Positions 9,098 to 17,501 of a DNA stretch of 64,000 bases are shown piece after piece (within the stretch, counting starts at the first letter, position 1; each line of letters starts with the position of its first letter). The stretch is from contig NZ_JAIWNB010000011.1 in assembly GCF_020215705.1 (NCBI RefSeq), positions 186,001 to 250,000 on the forward strand, read 5' to 3'. The translations under genes were made by a program, and so were the position numbers. The DNA is from Nonomuraea aurantiaca (GTDB taxonomy: Bacteria; Actinomycetota; Actinomycetes; Streptosporangiales; Streptosporangiaceae). The notes beneath the pieces were generated by a model. It did not search any database, was not told the DNA's origin, and saw only the letters and a program-made list of their open reading frames with translations.

Positions 9098-9643
9098 GTG
9101 ATCCAATCCGGCAAGATCCTCTACATCGTCGTGTGCGCCGCGGGAGCCGCCGCCGACGTCGGCCGACTGGTCGCCTATGCCCAGGACGAGGGCTGGACGG
9201 TCCAGATAGTCGCCACCCCGTCCGCCCTGGACTTCATCGACGTTCCCGAACTGGAACAGCAGACCGGGCGCCCCGTTCGCAGCCGGTACCGCAAGCCACA
9301 CGAGCCGAAACCCCCGAGAGCCGATGCGATCATCGTCGCTCCCGCGACCTACAACACCATCAACAAGTTCGCCCAGGGCATCGCCGACACCTACGCTCTC
9401 GGTCTCCTCGCCGAGGCGCCCGGCCTGGGCATTCCCGTCGTCGTCCTGCCCTTCGTCAACAGCGCCTTAGCCTCCCGCGCCCCCTTTCTCCGAAGCGTCG
9501 AAAGCCTGCGCGCCGAAGGCGTCCCCGTCCTCCTCGGCCCTGGCCAATTCGAGCCACCTCCCTCGGGAATCGGAGGGGAGCAGCTGGAGGCTTATCCCTG
9601 GGCCTTGGCGCTGAAGGAGATCGGGCGGCACCATCCCCGCTGA
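9098..9643 (+). CDS. Flavoprotein of the phosphopantothenoylcysteine-decarboxylase-like superfamily
   Basis: 181 residues. N-terminal strand ILYIVVCAAGAAADVGRLVA and the motif ADAIIVAPATYNTINKFAQG match the FMN-binding fold of Dfp/UbiX/EpiD-like flavoproteins. The conserved PATYNT(I/M)NK loop contacts FMN. As a stand-alone actinomycete member its substrate is unknown; it is too short for bifunctional CoaBC. Start GTG 9098 is the first in-frame start before the conserved strand. Confidence 0.82.
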   Translation: MIQSGKILYIVVCAAGAAADVGRLVAYAQDEGWTVQIVATPSALDFIDVPELEQQTGRPVRSRYRKPHEPKPPRADAIIVAPATYNTINKFAQGIADTYALGLLAEAPGLGIPVVVLPFVNSALASRAPFLRSVESLRAEGVPVLLGPGQFEPPPSGIGGEQLEAYPWALALKEIGRHHPR

Positions 9644-9691
9644 TGAGGTGGAGGTTGCCTACAACGACGGTTCGTCCTTACTCATGATTTC

Positions 9692-9970
9692 TCAGTGATG
9701 GGATCGGTGAACGCTCGTAGACGCAGCCGCGTCCAGCCCCACGACGGCGGAGCGCCGATCGCCGCTGTGGCGTACGAGCCATCGCCCGGTCTGCTGAACC
9801 TGCTGTTCGTCCGCCCGCAGCCCTGCGGCGGTGATGTGTTCGTTGTGATGGATCGGGACGTCAACGTCGTGGAAGGCATCGGCGAGCTCGCTGGGTGGTG
9901 CATCGGCCCTGGCGAAGTGCGCGTCCAGGATCGCGGCGACTCCACGCCGACCAGCCGTTGATCTTCTGGC
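9692..9970 (-). pseudogene. Possible gene remnant in the 9.64-10.18 kb gap
   Basis: The gap between the flavoprotein and the next membrane protein has no convincing intact gene. On the minus strand one frame without a plausible start reads DAHFARADAPPSELADAFHD, then HHNEHITAAGLRADEQQVQQ and TGRWLVRHSGDRRSAVVGL before a stop at 9692. The composition looks protein-like but I cannot name the family. A 5'-truncated relict is my guess; the rest of the gap shows nothing clear. Confidence 0.25.
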
Positions 9971-10179
9971 ACATCTCGCCGCGATCGCCGACGGTACTAC
10001 TCCTCGTCGGGGTACGGCTCGCCGTCACGTGGCAGTTGGTGACGTAAAGACTCCGACTGGGCCCGTAACACCGTCATTCCCGCCATCTCCGAGGTGAGCA
10101 GGGCGGGCGGGATCGACACACCAGTCGGAAAACGACCGACGGCGAACGCCGGTGGAGGCAGGCTCGCGCTGTCTGCACA

Positions 10180-10698
10180 ATGGTCGCCATGGACGAGAAC
10201 ATCCGGGACGAAGCATGGTGGAGGCGGCAAGCCGCCGCACAAGGGGAATGGTGGCGGAAACGGGCGGCAACCCATCAGGAGGAGACCCTCCGGCAGAACA
10301 ACCTGATGTACGGCGGCTTGATCGCTATCGGAGTCGTCTTGGTGCAGCCGTTCCTGACCCCGGGAACCGCTCCCCTTGATCTGTCCGCCCAGATCTGCGT
10401 GACCGCTTTCTCCCTGGCCATCCCTCTCTTGTCCGCTCTTATCGTGTTGAACCGGCATGAAACCTACCGTCGGCGCTCGACGAGTTCTGTTTTCGTGCTG
10501 GCGGCCCAGCAGGCCGCGCTCGGGCTCGGGTACGTCGGGGTGGTCGCCGGTTTCTGGCACATCATGACGATCGCCGGGATCGCGATCCTGGTCGGCACGG
10601 TCTTGGGCGTGGCCGTTCATTCCGCGGGTTATGTGCAGGTGGAGGAAGAAGACGCCCAAGCCACGCCAGGTGCGGAGCAACCACCTCAAGCGCCATGA
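10180..10698 (+). CDS. Four-helix membrane protein of unknown function
   Basis: 172 residues. The N-terminus is hydrophilic and Trp/Arg rich (DEAWWRRQAAAQGEWWRKR), followed by four hydrophobic segments (GGLIAIGVVLVQPFLTPG, ICVTAFSLAIPLLSALIVL, VFVLAAQQAALGLGYVGVVA, IAGIAILVGTVLGVAVHSAG) and an acidic, Pro-rich tail. ATG 10189 is an alternative start. It precedes the PhzF-like gene by 7 bp, so the two are probably co-transcribed. Confidence 0.65.
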   Translation: MVAMDENIRDEAWWRRQAAAQGEWWRKRAATHQEETLRQNNLMYGGLIAIGVVLVQPFLTPGTAPLDLSAQICVTAFSLAIPLLSALIVLNRHETYRRRSTSSVFVLAAQQAALGLGYVGVVAGFWHIMTIAGIAILVGTVLGVAVHSAGYVQVEEEDAQATPGAEQPPQAP

Positions 10699-10705
10699 TG
10701 ACCAC

Positions 10706-11548
10706 ATGAGCGAAGTCCTCAGGTATGCCGCTTTCACTACGACTCCCACTGGCGGGAACCCCGCCGGAGTGGTCTTGGACGCCCGGAAGCTGTCAGACGC
10801 GGAGATGCTCGCCATCGCCGCCGAACTCGGCTACTCCGAGACGGCCTTCCTGCACCCCACGGACGAGCGCCAGTACCGCATCCAGTACTTCAGCCCTCTG
10901 GCCGAGGTCGCCTTCTGCGGCCACGCGACGATCGCGGCCTCGGTCGCGCTCGGCGAGCGGATCGGCCCCGGAACCGTGAACCTCGCCACCCAGGCCGGCC
11001 CGGTCCCGGTGGAGGTCACCGCAGATCCGGCCGGTGCGATCACCGCCACCCTGACCAGTCCGCCGACCTCCACCCGCCGAGCCTCCGAAGAGGAGGAAGT
11101 ACGGCCCGTGCTCGCCGCACTGGGCTGGTCGGCCGACGACGTGGACCCCGCCTACCCGGCGCACGTCGCCAACGCCGGCAACGACCATCTCGTCCTGGCC
11201 GCGGCCGGCCGGGGTCGCCTGGCCGATCTCGACTACGACTTCGAGGCCCTGGGCAAGATCATGGCTGACTTGGGATGGACCACCGTCCACCTCTTCTGGC
11301 CCGAATCCCCCACCGTCTTCCATGCCCGCGACCCGTTCCCGCCGGGCGGCGTCGTCGAGGACCCGGCCACCGGCGCCGCGGCCGCCGCCTTCACCGGCTA
11401 CCTGCGTACGCTGGGACGCCTCGAAGATGGCGCCGTTCTCACCATTCACCAGGGCGTCGACATGGGGCGGCCCAGCCTCCTGACCTGTAGCACCATTCCC
11501 GGCGACTCCCGCGTCAAGGTCTCCGGCACCGCGGTGCCCATCCAGTAG
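10706..11548 (+). CDS. PhzF-family isomerase/epimerase
   Basis: 280 residues with two mirror-related halves, as in diaminopimelate-epimerase-fold proteins. Family markers are GGNPAGVV near residue 16, the catalytic Glu45 in LGYSETAFLH, FCGHATIAAS near 75 and the C-terminal EDPATGAAAAAFTGYL. PhzF itself isomerises an intermediate in phenazine synthesis; lone members act on unknown substrates, and no phenazine genes are nearby. ATG 10706 excludes an upstream stretch that belongs to the previous gene. Confidence 0.9.
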   Translation: MSEVLRYAAFTTTPTGGNPAGVVLDARKLSDAEMLAIAAELGYSETAFLHPTDERQYRIQYFSPLAEVAFCGHATIAASVALGERIGPGTVNLATQAGPVPVEVTADPAGAITATLTSPPTSTRRASEEEEVRPVLAALGWSADDVDPAYPAHVANAGNDHLVLAAAGRGRLADLDYDFEALGKIMADLGWTTVHLFWPESPTVFHARDPFPPGGVVEDPATGAAAAAFTGYLRTLGRLEDGAVLTIHQGVDMGRPSLLTCSTIPGDSRVKVSGTAVPIQ

Positions 11549-11583
11549 CGCCGCCGGCGCGCGCTTCGACCCGCCTGGCCGGA

Positions 11584-14500
11584 TCACTCGGGATCTGGGT
11601 GTGCCGCCCCGTGGCCCCGGCGCAGCCGGGCCGGGTCGACTTCGGTCACGGCGGTCTGCCCGTCCAGTTCCCAGCCCTTCCCGTACGCCGCGGCGAAGGC
11701 CTCCTCGCCCAGCGCGGCCCGCCCTCGGCGGCTGAGCTCGCGAACCTGCTGATCGGTACGGTCGTGAGCGCCGCGCAGCCGGGAGGCGGCGCCGAGCAGG
11801 ACGGCCGACTCGTGGTGCCGCCCGTGCGCCTCGGCCAGCGCGGCCGCGGTCACCGCCCCCAGCGACATGATCGGCAGGTCCTGGGTCTTCAACGCCGCCG
11901 CGTACGCCTTCGCCAGCATCTTCTCCGCGCCGGCCAGGTCACCCAGCTCCAGGCAGAGCGCGGCCCGTACGTTGCCGGCCAGCGCCCGCGCGTGGTGACC
12001 GGGGAACGTGGTGTCGCCGTGCAGAGCTCGTTCGGCGTCGTCGAGCAGGTCCCGCGCCCGGTCCAGGTCGCCGAGCCGCACCCGGAAGGTGGCCTCCCAC
12101 GCGTCGACCAGGGCCGACAGCTCCGGCGAGTGCGCGCGTCGCGCCCGCTCCCGGGCCGAGCCGAGCATCGCGATCGTCGAGTCGGTGTCGCCGCGCCGCA
12201 GGTGCAGGTCGATCCAGCGCAGGTGGAGAAACACCTCGTCGCTGAGGCTGAGCGAGCCGAACTCGCCGGCCAGCGACTGCGCCTCGCGCAGGTCGGCCAG
12301 CGCGCCGTCGAGCTCGTCGTCGTACTGCCGCAGCTGGGCGCGCATGGGCAGCACGGTGGCCTGGCCCCAGCGGTCGCCGGCCTGTCGGAAGCAGGCCAGG
12401 GCCGCCTCCACGTCGGCGCGTACGTTGTCGAACTCGCCCGCGTTCTCGGCGAACTGGACGCGGAACATGCGGGCCAGCCCGGACAGCCATACGTCGTCGC
12501 CGTCGGCCATGCGGGCGATCTTCGCGACCGCGGTCTCCTCTTCCCGCAGGAAGGCGAGCGTGAGCGCGGTGAGCGCGCCGCACGGGCCGGGCAGCTCCGG
12601 GTAGGCGAGCAGCCGGTCGGCCAGCTCGCGCAGCCGCGCCTGGTCGTACGCGACCTCCTCGGCGCTCTGCCCCGGCCGGATGTCGGCCCCGCCGATCAGG
12701 TAGATCGCGTACGCGCAGTCGCGGCCGGGCGTCGGCTCGCCGCCGCCGGGCACCGTCAGCGCCGCGCCCAGCCAGTAGGCCGCGTCGGGCTGCCGGCCGA
12801 ACATCTGCCAGTACCAGGTCAGGTTCAGGGCGAGCGCGACCGCGCCGGGGGCGTCGCCGGTGTCGCACCGCCGGCGCAGGGCGGCCAGCGTGTTGTCGTA
12901 CTCGGCGCTGATGATCTGTAGGGCCGCCAGCTGGCCGGGCCCGCGCAGCTGGGGGTCGTGCCGGGCCATCAGCTCGGCGAAGTGGTCGGCGGCCAGGTCG
13001 CGGGCGGTGTCGAGGTCGTCCGTCTCGGCCAGGCGTTCGGTGCCGTACTCGCGCAGCGTCTCCAGCATGCGGTAGCGGCCCGGGTCGGGCGCGAGCTGCA
13101 GCAGCGACCGGTCTACCAGGCCCGCGAGCAGCTCGGGGATCTCGGCGGCCGGCACCGCGGTGCCGGCGCAGACCGCGGTGGCCGAGGCCGGCGTGACGCC
13201 GCCGGGCAGGATCGAGACGCGTTCGGCGACCGTGCGCTCGTGCTCGCTCAGCAGTTGCCAGCTCCAGGCGATGACCGCGCGCAGCGTACGGTGCCGGGGC
13301 AGCGCGGTACGGCTGCCGATAGCGAGCAGGCGGAACCGGTCGGACAGCCCGTCGGCCAGCTCGGGCAGCGACAGGGTCCGCAGCCGGGCGGCGGCCAGCT
13401 CCAGCGCCAGCGGCATCCCGTCCAGGCCGCGGACCACCCGCCGGACGTCGGGCAGCGTCGTGTCGTCCACCTCAAAGCCGGGGCGGACGGCCGCGGCCCG
13501 CTCGGTGAACAGGCGTACCGACGCCGCCCGCCGGGCCTGCTCGACGCCGTTGTCCGGGGCGGGCAGCGCGAGCGGGCCGAGCGGCACCAGCGCCTCGCCG
13601 TCGACCGCGAGGGGTTCGCGGCTGGTGGCGAGCACGCGCAGCTCCAGGCAGCGCGACAGCAGCGCCGCGACCAGATGGGCCACGGCGTCGATCAGGTGCT
13701 CGCAGTTGTCGACCACCAGCAGGCTCTCCCGGCCGCCGAGCCGGTCGGCGAGCACGTCCAGCTCGTCACCCTCGCTCCGCACCCGAGCCTCGAACATCGC
13801 GCCGCCGCGCAGCCCGATCCCGGCGAGCACGGCCGTGCCGACCTTGGCCGGCTCGGTGACCGAGGCGAGGTCGATCATCCAGGCGCCGTCACGGTAGTCG
13901 TGGCGGTGGCGGCGGGCGGCCTCGACGGCGAGGCGCGTCTTGCCGGCGCCACCGGGGCCCAGCACGGTGACCAGGCGCCCGGCGGCCAGCAGCGTGTCGA
14001 TCCGGGCGAGGTCGTCGTCGCGCCCGATGAAGCTGGTCAGCGGAGCGGGCAGGTTGCTCGGCCTGCTCTGCGCGGCCTCGGCGGCCGGGGCGGGCCGCCC
14101 GGCGCGCAGCAGGCGCAGGTGGCGCTCGTGCAGGGCGGCGCCCGGGTCGGCGCCGAGGGCGTCGGCCAGGGTTTCGCGGACCCGCTCGTACAGGGCCAAT
14201 GCCTCGGCCTGGCGGCCCTGGGCGGCGAGCGCGTCCATGAGCAGCGCGGCCGCCCGCTCGTGGACGGGGTGCTCGGCGAGCAGGGCGGTCAGGCGGGCGG
14301 CGGCCGCGTCGGCACGGCCCAGGGACAGCTCGGCGTCGGCGAGGTCGGCGACGGCCTCGACCGAGGCGTGGGCCAGCCAGGTCGCGACGGCGGGCGCGAC
14401 CGCGGCGACCACCGTGGGCTCGGCTCCGGGACGGTCGCCCCACAGCGCCACGGCCTCGCCGAGCACGGCCGCCGCGGCATTCGGGTCGCCCGCCCGCAGA

Positions 14501-14847
14501 CGCTCACGGCCGGCGGCGGCGAGCCGCTCGAACCGCAGGGCGTCCACGTCGGCCGCGTCCACGTCCAGCCGGTAGCCGCCCGCGACCTGCGCGACGTCAC
14601 CGGCCGAGCCGAGGCTCCGGCGCAGCCGCGAGACGAGGGCCTGCAAGGCGTGGGCGGGGTCGGCCGGCGGATCCTCGGCCCAGATCGCGTCGATGAGGAC
14701 GCCCGGCTCGACCGCGCGCCCGCCGGCGAGCGCCAGCCGGACGATCAGCCCCTGCGACCGCGCGCCGGGAACGGACAGGGCGGCGCCACCGCGAGACGCC
14801 TGAAAGGCGCCGAGCAGCGTGACGCGAAGCCGCGCATCCCCGTCCAT
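11584..14847 (-). CDS. SARP/BTAD regulator with ATPase and TPR-like C-terminus (AfsR-like)
   Basis: 1,087 residues from ATG 14847. Residues 1-95: OmpR-type winged helix (LRVTLLGAFQASRGGAALSV ... QALVSRLRRSLG). Residues 100-250: BTAD helices (VDALRFERLAAAGRERLRAG, later ALALYERVRETLADALGADP). Residues about 275-560: ATPase with P-loop LGPGGAGKTRL and Walker B ESLLVVDNCEHL. The rest is helical repeats. This architecture controls secondary-metabolite genes. It is divergent from the monooxygenase-hydrolase pair at 15052, separated by 205 bp, and probably activates it. The ribosome site abuts the ATG (GGGAG-ATG), so the exact start is less certain. Confidence 0.88.
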   Translation of the reverse strand: MDGDARLRVTLLGAFQASRGGAALSVPGARSQGLIVRLALAGGRAVEPGVLIDAIWAEDPPADPAHALQALVSRLRRSLGSAGDVAQVAGGYRLDVDAADVDALRFERLAAAGRERLRAGDPNAAAAVLGEAVALWGDRPGAEPTVVAAVAPAVATWLAHASVEAVADLADAELSLGRADAAAARLTALLAEHPVHERAAALLMDALAAQGRQAEALALYERVRETLADALGADPGAALHERHLRLLRAGRPAPAAEAAQSRPSNLPAPLTSFIGRDDDLARIDTLLAAGRLVTVLGPGGAGKTRLAVEAARRHRHDYRDGAWMIDLASVTEPAKVGTAVLAGIGLRGGAMFEARVRSEGDELDVLADRLGGRESLLVVDNCEHLIDAVAHLVAALLSRCLELRVLATSREPLAVDGEALVPLGPLALPAPDNGVEQARRAASVRLFTERAAAVRPGFEVDDTTLPDVRRVVRGLDGMPLALELAAARLRTLSLPELADGLSDRFRLLAIGSRTALPRHRTLRAVIAWSWQLLSEHERTVAERVSILPGGVTPASATAVCAGTAVPAAEIPELLAGLVDRSLLQLAPDPGRYRMLETLREYGTERLAETDDLDTARDLAADHFAELMARHDPQLRGPGQLAALQIISAEYDNTLAALRRRCDTGDAPGAVALALNLTWYWQMFGRQPDAAYWLGAALTVPGGGEPTPGRDCAYAIYLIGGADIRPGQSAEEVAYDQARLRELADRLLAYPELPGPCGALTALTLAFLREEETAVAKIARMADGDDVWLSGLARMFRVQFAENAGEFDNVRADVEAALACFRQAGDRWGQATVLPMRAQLRQYDDELDGALADLREAQSLAGEFGSLSLSDEVFLHLRWIDLHLRRGDTDSTIAMLGSARERARRAHSPELSALVDAWEATFRVRLGDLDRARDLLDDAERALHGDTTFPGHHARALAGNVRAALCLELGDLAGAEKMLAKAYAAALKTQDLPIMSLGAVTAAALAEAHGRHHESAVLLGAASRLRGAHDRTDQQVRELSRRGRAALGEEAFAAAYGKGWELDGQTAVTEVDPARLRRGHGAAHPDPE

Positions 14848-15051
14848 CTCCCGAATCTTCGCGCGCGTCCCCTTGAGTCTCCAAATCAGGACAGTGGCTG
14901 ACTTGTGCCCCCATGTGAGCGCCGTGTGTGCCCCGTGTGAGCGGCCCGCGTCAGGCTGTGCGCGTGCCTCGGAGAACGGGATGAGCGATCTCGTGAGGCG
15001 CGCGCAAGCGCTCTTGAATGACGTTCCACCAAGTTTCGGAAGGGGGCTCTC

Positions 15052-16590
15052 GTGCATGACGTAGTCATCGTGGGCGCCGGCCCGGTTGGTCTGTTCCTTG
15101 CCTGCGAGCTCGGCCTCGCGGGCTGCTCTGTCCTGGTGCTCGAACGGGAGCCTGAGTCTCGCTCCCCGTGGAAGGCCGATCCGCTCGGGATGCGGGGCCT
15201 GTCCGCCGCGTCGGTGGAGGCGTTCTACCGCCGCGGGATGCTGCACCCGCTGCTGGCGGCGTCGGGCGTCCACCAGGATCCCGGCGCGAACCACGACGCC
15301 GACGAGCCGTCACCTCCTCGCAGCGTGGGCCACTTCGCCGGCATGATGCTCGATCCGGCCAAGGTCGACGTCGCCGCCCTGCCGTTCCGGCTGCCCAGCC
15401 CGGCGATGGACGGCGTGATGACGAACCTAGAAGCCGTCGAGGCGGTGCTGTCCGAGCGGGCGGCCAAGCTCGGCGTGGAGGTCAGGCGCGGCATCACGGT
15501 CTCAGCCATCACGCAGGACGATGAGAGCGTGGTCGCGCGAGCCGGCGAGCACGAGTACGCGGCGCTTTGGCTGGTCGGCTGCGATGGCGGACGCAGCGCG
15601 GTGCGCGGGCCGGCGGGCTTCGGCTTCGTCGGCACCGAGCCGCAGTTCACCGGTTATGTCGTGCTCGCCACCGTCGCCGATCCCGAGAAGCTGCGCCCCG
15701 GGTTCAACCTGACGCCGACCGGCATGTACCTCCGCACACCCGCGGAAGGGTACATCGGCATGCTGGACTTCGACGGCGGCGCATTCGATCGCTCGCAGCA
15801 GCCCACTCGCGAGCATCTCCAGGCGGTCCTGCGCCGGGTGTCCGGCACCGACGTGACGCTGAGCGACGTCCATCTCGCCTCGAGCTTCACCGATCGGGCG
15901 ATGCAGGCGACGACGTACCGGCAGGGGCGCGTCCTGCTCGCCGGCGACGCCGCGCACATCCACTCTCCCCTTGGCGCGCAGGGCCTCAACCTCGGCATCG
16001 GCGACGCCATGAACCTGGGGTGGAAGCTCGCGGCGACCGTACACGGGGACGCGCCGGACGGACTGCTCGACACCTACACCCGCGAGCGCCATCCGATCGG
16101 CGCCTGGGTGCTCGACTGGACGCGCGCCCAGGCGGCGGTCATGCGGCCGGACCCGCACGCCCAGGCGATCCAGGCGGTGATCCGCGACCTGCTCGGAACC
16201 CGTGACGGGACGACCTACGTGTTCGAGAAGATCTCGGGATCGTCGCTCCGCTACGACCTCGGCAGCGAGCAGCCACTGGTCGGCCGCAACGCCCCGGACC
16301 TCCACCTTGAGAACGGCACCCGCCTCGGCGACCTGATGCGGGACGGACGAGGCGTCGCGCTCGACTTCAGCACCGACCGACGCCTGCGCGATTCGGCGAC
16401 GGGCTGGGAGAGCCGGATACGGTACGCGGCCGGCCCGGCGAGAAACGACCTCGGATTCGGCGCCGTCCTCATCCGGCCCGACGGCATAGTCGCCTGGGCA
16501 GGCGATCGCACCCCCGACCGTGAAGCGTTCGAGCAGGCCGCCGGCCACTGGTTCGGCACTCCGGCAACCAAGTTCCAGGAGCACACATGA
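15052..16590 (+). CDS. FAD-dependent monooxygenase, putative biosynthetic hydroxylase
   Basis: 512 residues. Dinucleotide motif VVIVGAGPVGLFLACELGLA at the start, DG motif CDGGRSAVRGPAGFG near 178, GD motif LLAGDAAHIHSPLGAQGLNL near 300, and a C-terminal thioredoxin-like domain (LVGRNAPDLHLENGTRLGDL). This is the aromatic-polyketide hydroxylase type common in actinomycete gene clusters. GTG 15052 is preceded by AGGGGG. It overlaps the GDSL hydrolase by ATGA, implying translational coupling, and is divergent from the SARP-type regulator. Confidence 0.9.
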   Translation: MHDVVIVGAGPVGLFLACELGLAGCSVLVLEREPESRSPWKADPLGMRGLSAASVEAFYRRGMLHPLLAASGVHQDPGANHDADEPSPPRSVGHFAGMMLDPAKVDVAALPFRLPSPAMDGVMTNLEAVEAVLSERAAKLGVEVRRGITVSAITQDDESVVARAGEHEYAALWLVGCDGGRSAVRGPAGFGFVGTEPQFTGYVVLATVADPEKLRPGFNLTPTGMYLRTPAEGYIGMLDFDGGAFDRSQQPTREHLQAVLRRVSGTDVTLSDVHLASSFTDRAMQATTYRQGRVLLAGDAAHIHSPLGAQGLNLGIGDAMNLGWKLAATVHGDAPDGLLDTYTRERHPIGAWVLDWTRAQAAVMRPDPHAQAIQAVIRDLLGTRDGTTYVFEKISGSSLRYDLGSEQPLVGRNAPDLHLENGTRLGDLMRDGRGVALDFSTDRRLRDSATGWESRIRYAAGPARNDLGFGAVLIRPDGIVAWAGDRTPDREAFEQAAGHWFGTPATKFQEHT

Positions 16591-17249
16591 CGATCACCCT
16601 CCGACCGGGCAGCACCGTGATGTTCACCGGCGATTCGGTCACCGACTGCCAACGGCTGGACAGCGAAGACGGCCTCGGCTTCGGCTACCCCCTGCGCGTC
16701 GCGGGCGAGTGGGGCCTGCGGCACCCGGACCGGCCCGTGACCTGGCTGAACACCGCGATCGCCGGCAACAAGGTGATGGACCTCGAAGCCCGCTGGCAGG
16801 CGGACGTGCTCGACGCGCGCCCGGACGTGGTGTCGATCCTCGTCGGCGGCAACGACGTGGCCTGGCACACGTACGACCCGGACGGCTACGTGATCTCCGC
16901 GGAGGAGTACGCGGCGGGTTACGACCGCCTGCTCGCGCCCCTCGCCGCGGCCGGCGCCGACCTGATCCTCATCGAGACGTCCCTCCTGCCGATCAGCGGC
17001 AGTGTCGAGGTCGGCGACGTGTATATCGGCGAGAAGGAGCGGAAGGAATGGCGGGCCGACCTCGACCCGAAGAACCAGGTCGTACGCGAGCTCGCCCGCA
17101 AGTACGGGGCACACCTGCTCGCCGCCGACGGCATGTTCGCCGAGCTCTCAGCGACGACCGGGCCGGAGTACTGGGCCGCGGACGGCGCGCACCCGACGCC
17201 GGCCGGTCACGCCGCACTCGCGGCGGCCTGGCTGCGCCTGGTCGCATGA
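16587..17249 (+). CDS. SGNH/GDSL-family hydrolase
   Basis: 220 residues. Block I FTGDSVTDCQRL holds the nucleophile Ser, block III is VGGNDVAWHTYD, and the catalytic Asp-His pair is in DGAHPTPAGHAAL near the C-terminus. No signal peptide, so it is cytoplasmic; related enzymes are acyl-esterases or acetylhydrolases. Its start overlaps the monooxygenase stop by 4 bp, which suggests the two act on the same molecule, for example deacylating an oxidised product. Confidence 0.9.
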   Translation: MTITLRPGSTVMFTGDSVTDCQRLDSEDGLGFGYPLRVAGEWGLRHPDRPVTWLNTAIAGNKVMDLEARWQADVLDARPDVVSILVGGNDVAWHTYDPDGYVISAEEYAAGYDRLLAPLAAAGADLILIETSLLPISGSVEVGDVYIGEKERKEWRADLDPKNQVVRELARKYGAHLLAADGMFAELSATTGPEYWAADGAHPTPAGHAALAAAWLRLVA

Positions 17250-17254
17250 CCGGA

Positions 17255-17289
17255 CCTCACGATCGCCCCCGACACCGGCGATCGTGAGG
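17255..17289 (+). terminator. Strong hairpin after the monooxygenase-hydrolase pair
   Basis: CCTCACGATCGCC (17255-17267) and GGCGATCGTGAGG (17277-17289) form a perfect 13-bp stem with a 9-nt loop, starting 5 bp after the GDSL stop codon. There is no T-run, as is usual in high-GC actinomycetes. A second hairpin (CGCCGGCC 17296-17303 / GGCCGGCG 17330-17337) follows. Probably transcription termination or mRNA 3'-end protection. Confidence 0.7.
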
Positions 17290-17347
17290 AGTTTCCGCCG
17301 GCCGGCCCACCGATTATCCCGGGAGGGCGGGCCGGCGAAGAGTTTGT

Positions 17348-17370
17348 GAGGCAGAGAGGCAGAGAGGCAG
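17348..17370. repeat. Short tandem repeat GAGGCAGA
   Basis: The octamer GAGGCAGA is repeated nearly three times in tandem in the gap before the haloperoxidase-like gene. It is a possible slippage site; no function is evident. Confidence 0.6.
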
Positions 17371-17501
17371 GCGGAGTTAATCCAGAAAGCGCGGCTCGTT
17401 GAGACGGGCACTTTCTGCTTCGCGTTTCCGGCTATGTCATTATCAGCTTTTCGCCCATTCGGCCGCTGTAACGGCCGGGACCGGCATAGTACTTTGCTTC
17501 A

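Noticed and set aside
11599..14901. Long plus-strand frames opposite the SARP-type regulator
   Set aside because: Shadows of the minus-strand gene; sequence is low-complexity Arg/Gln/Gly.
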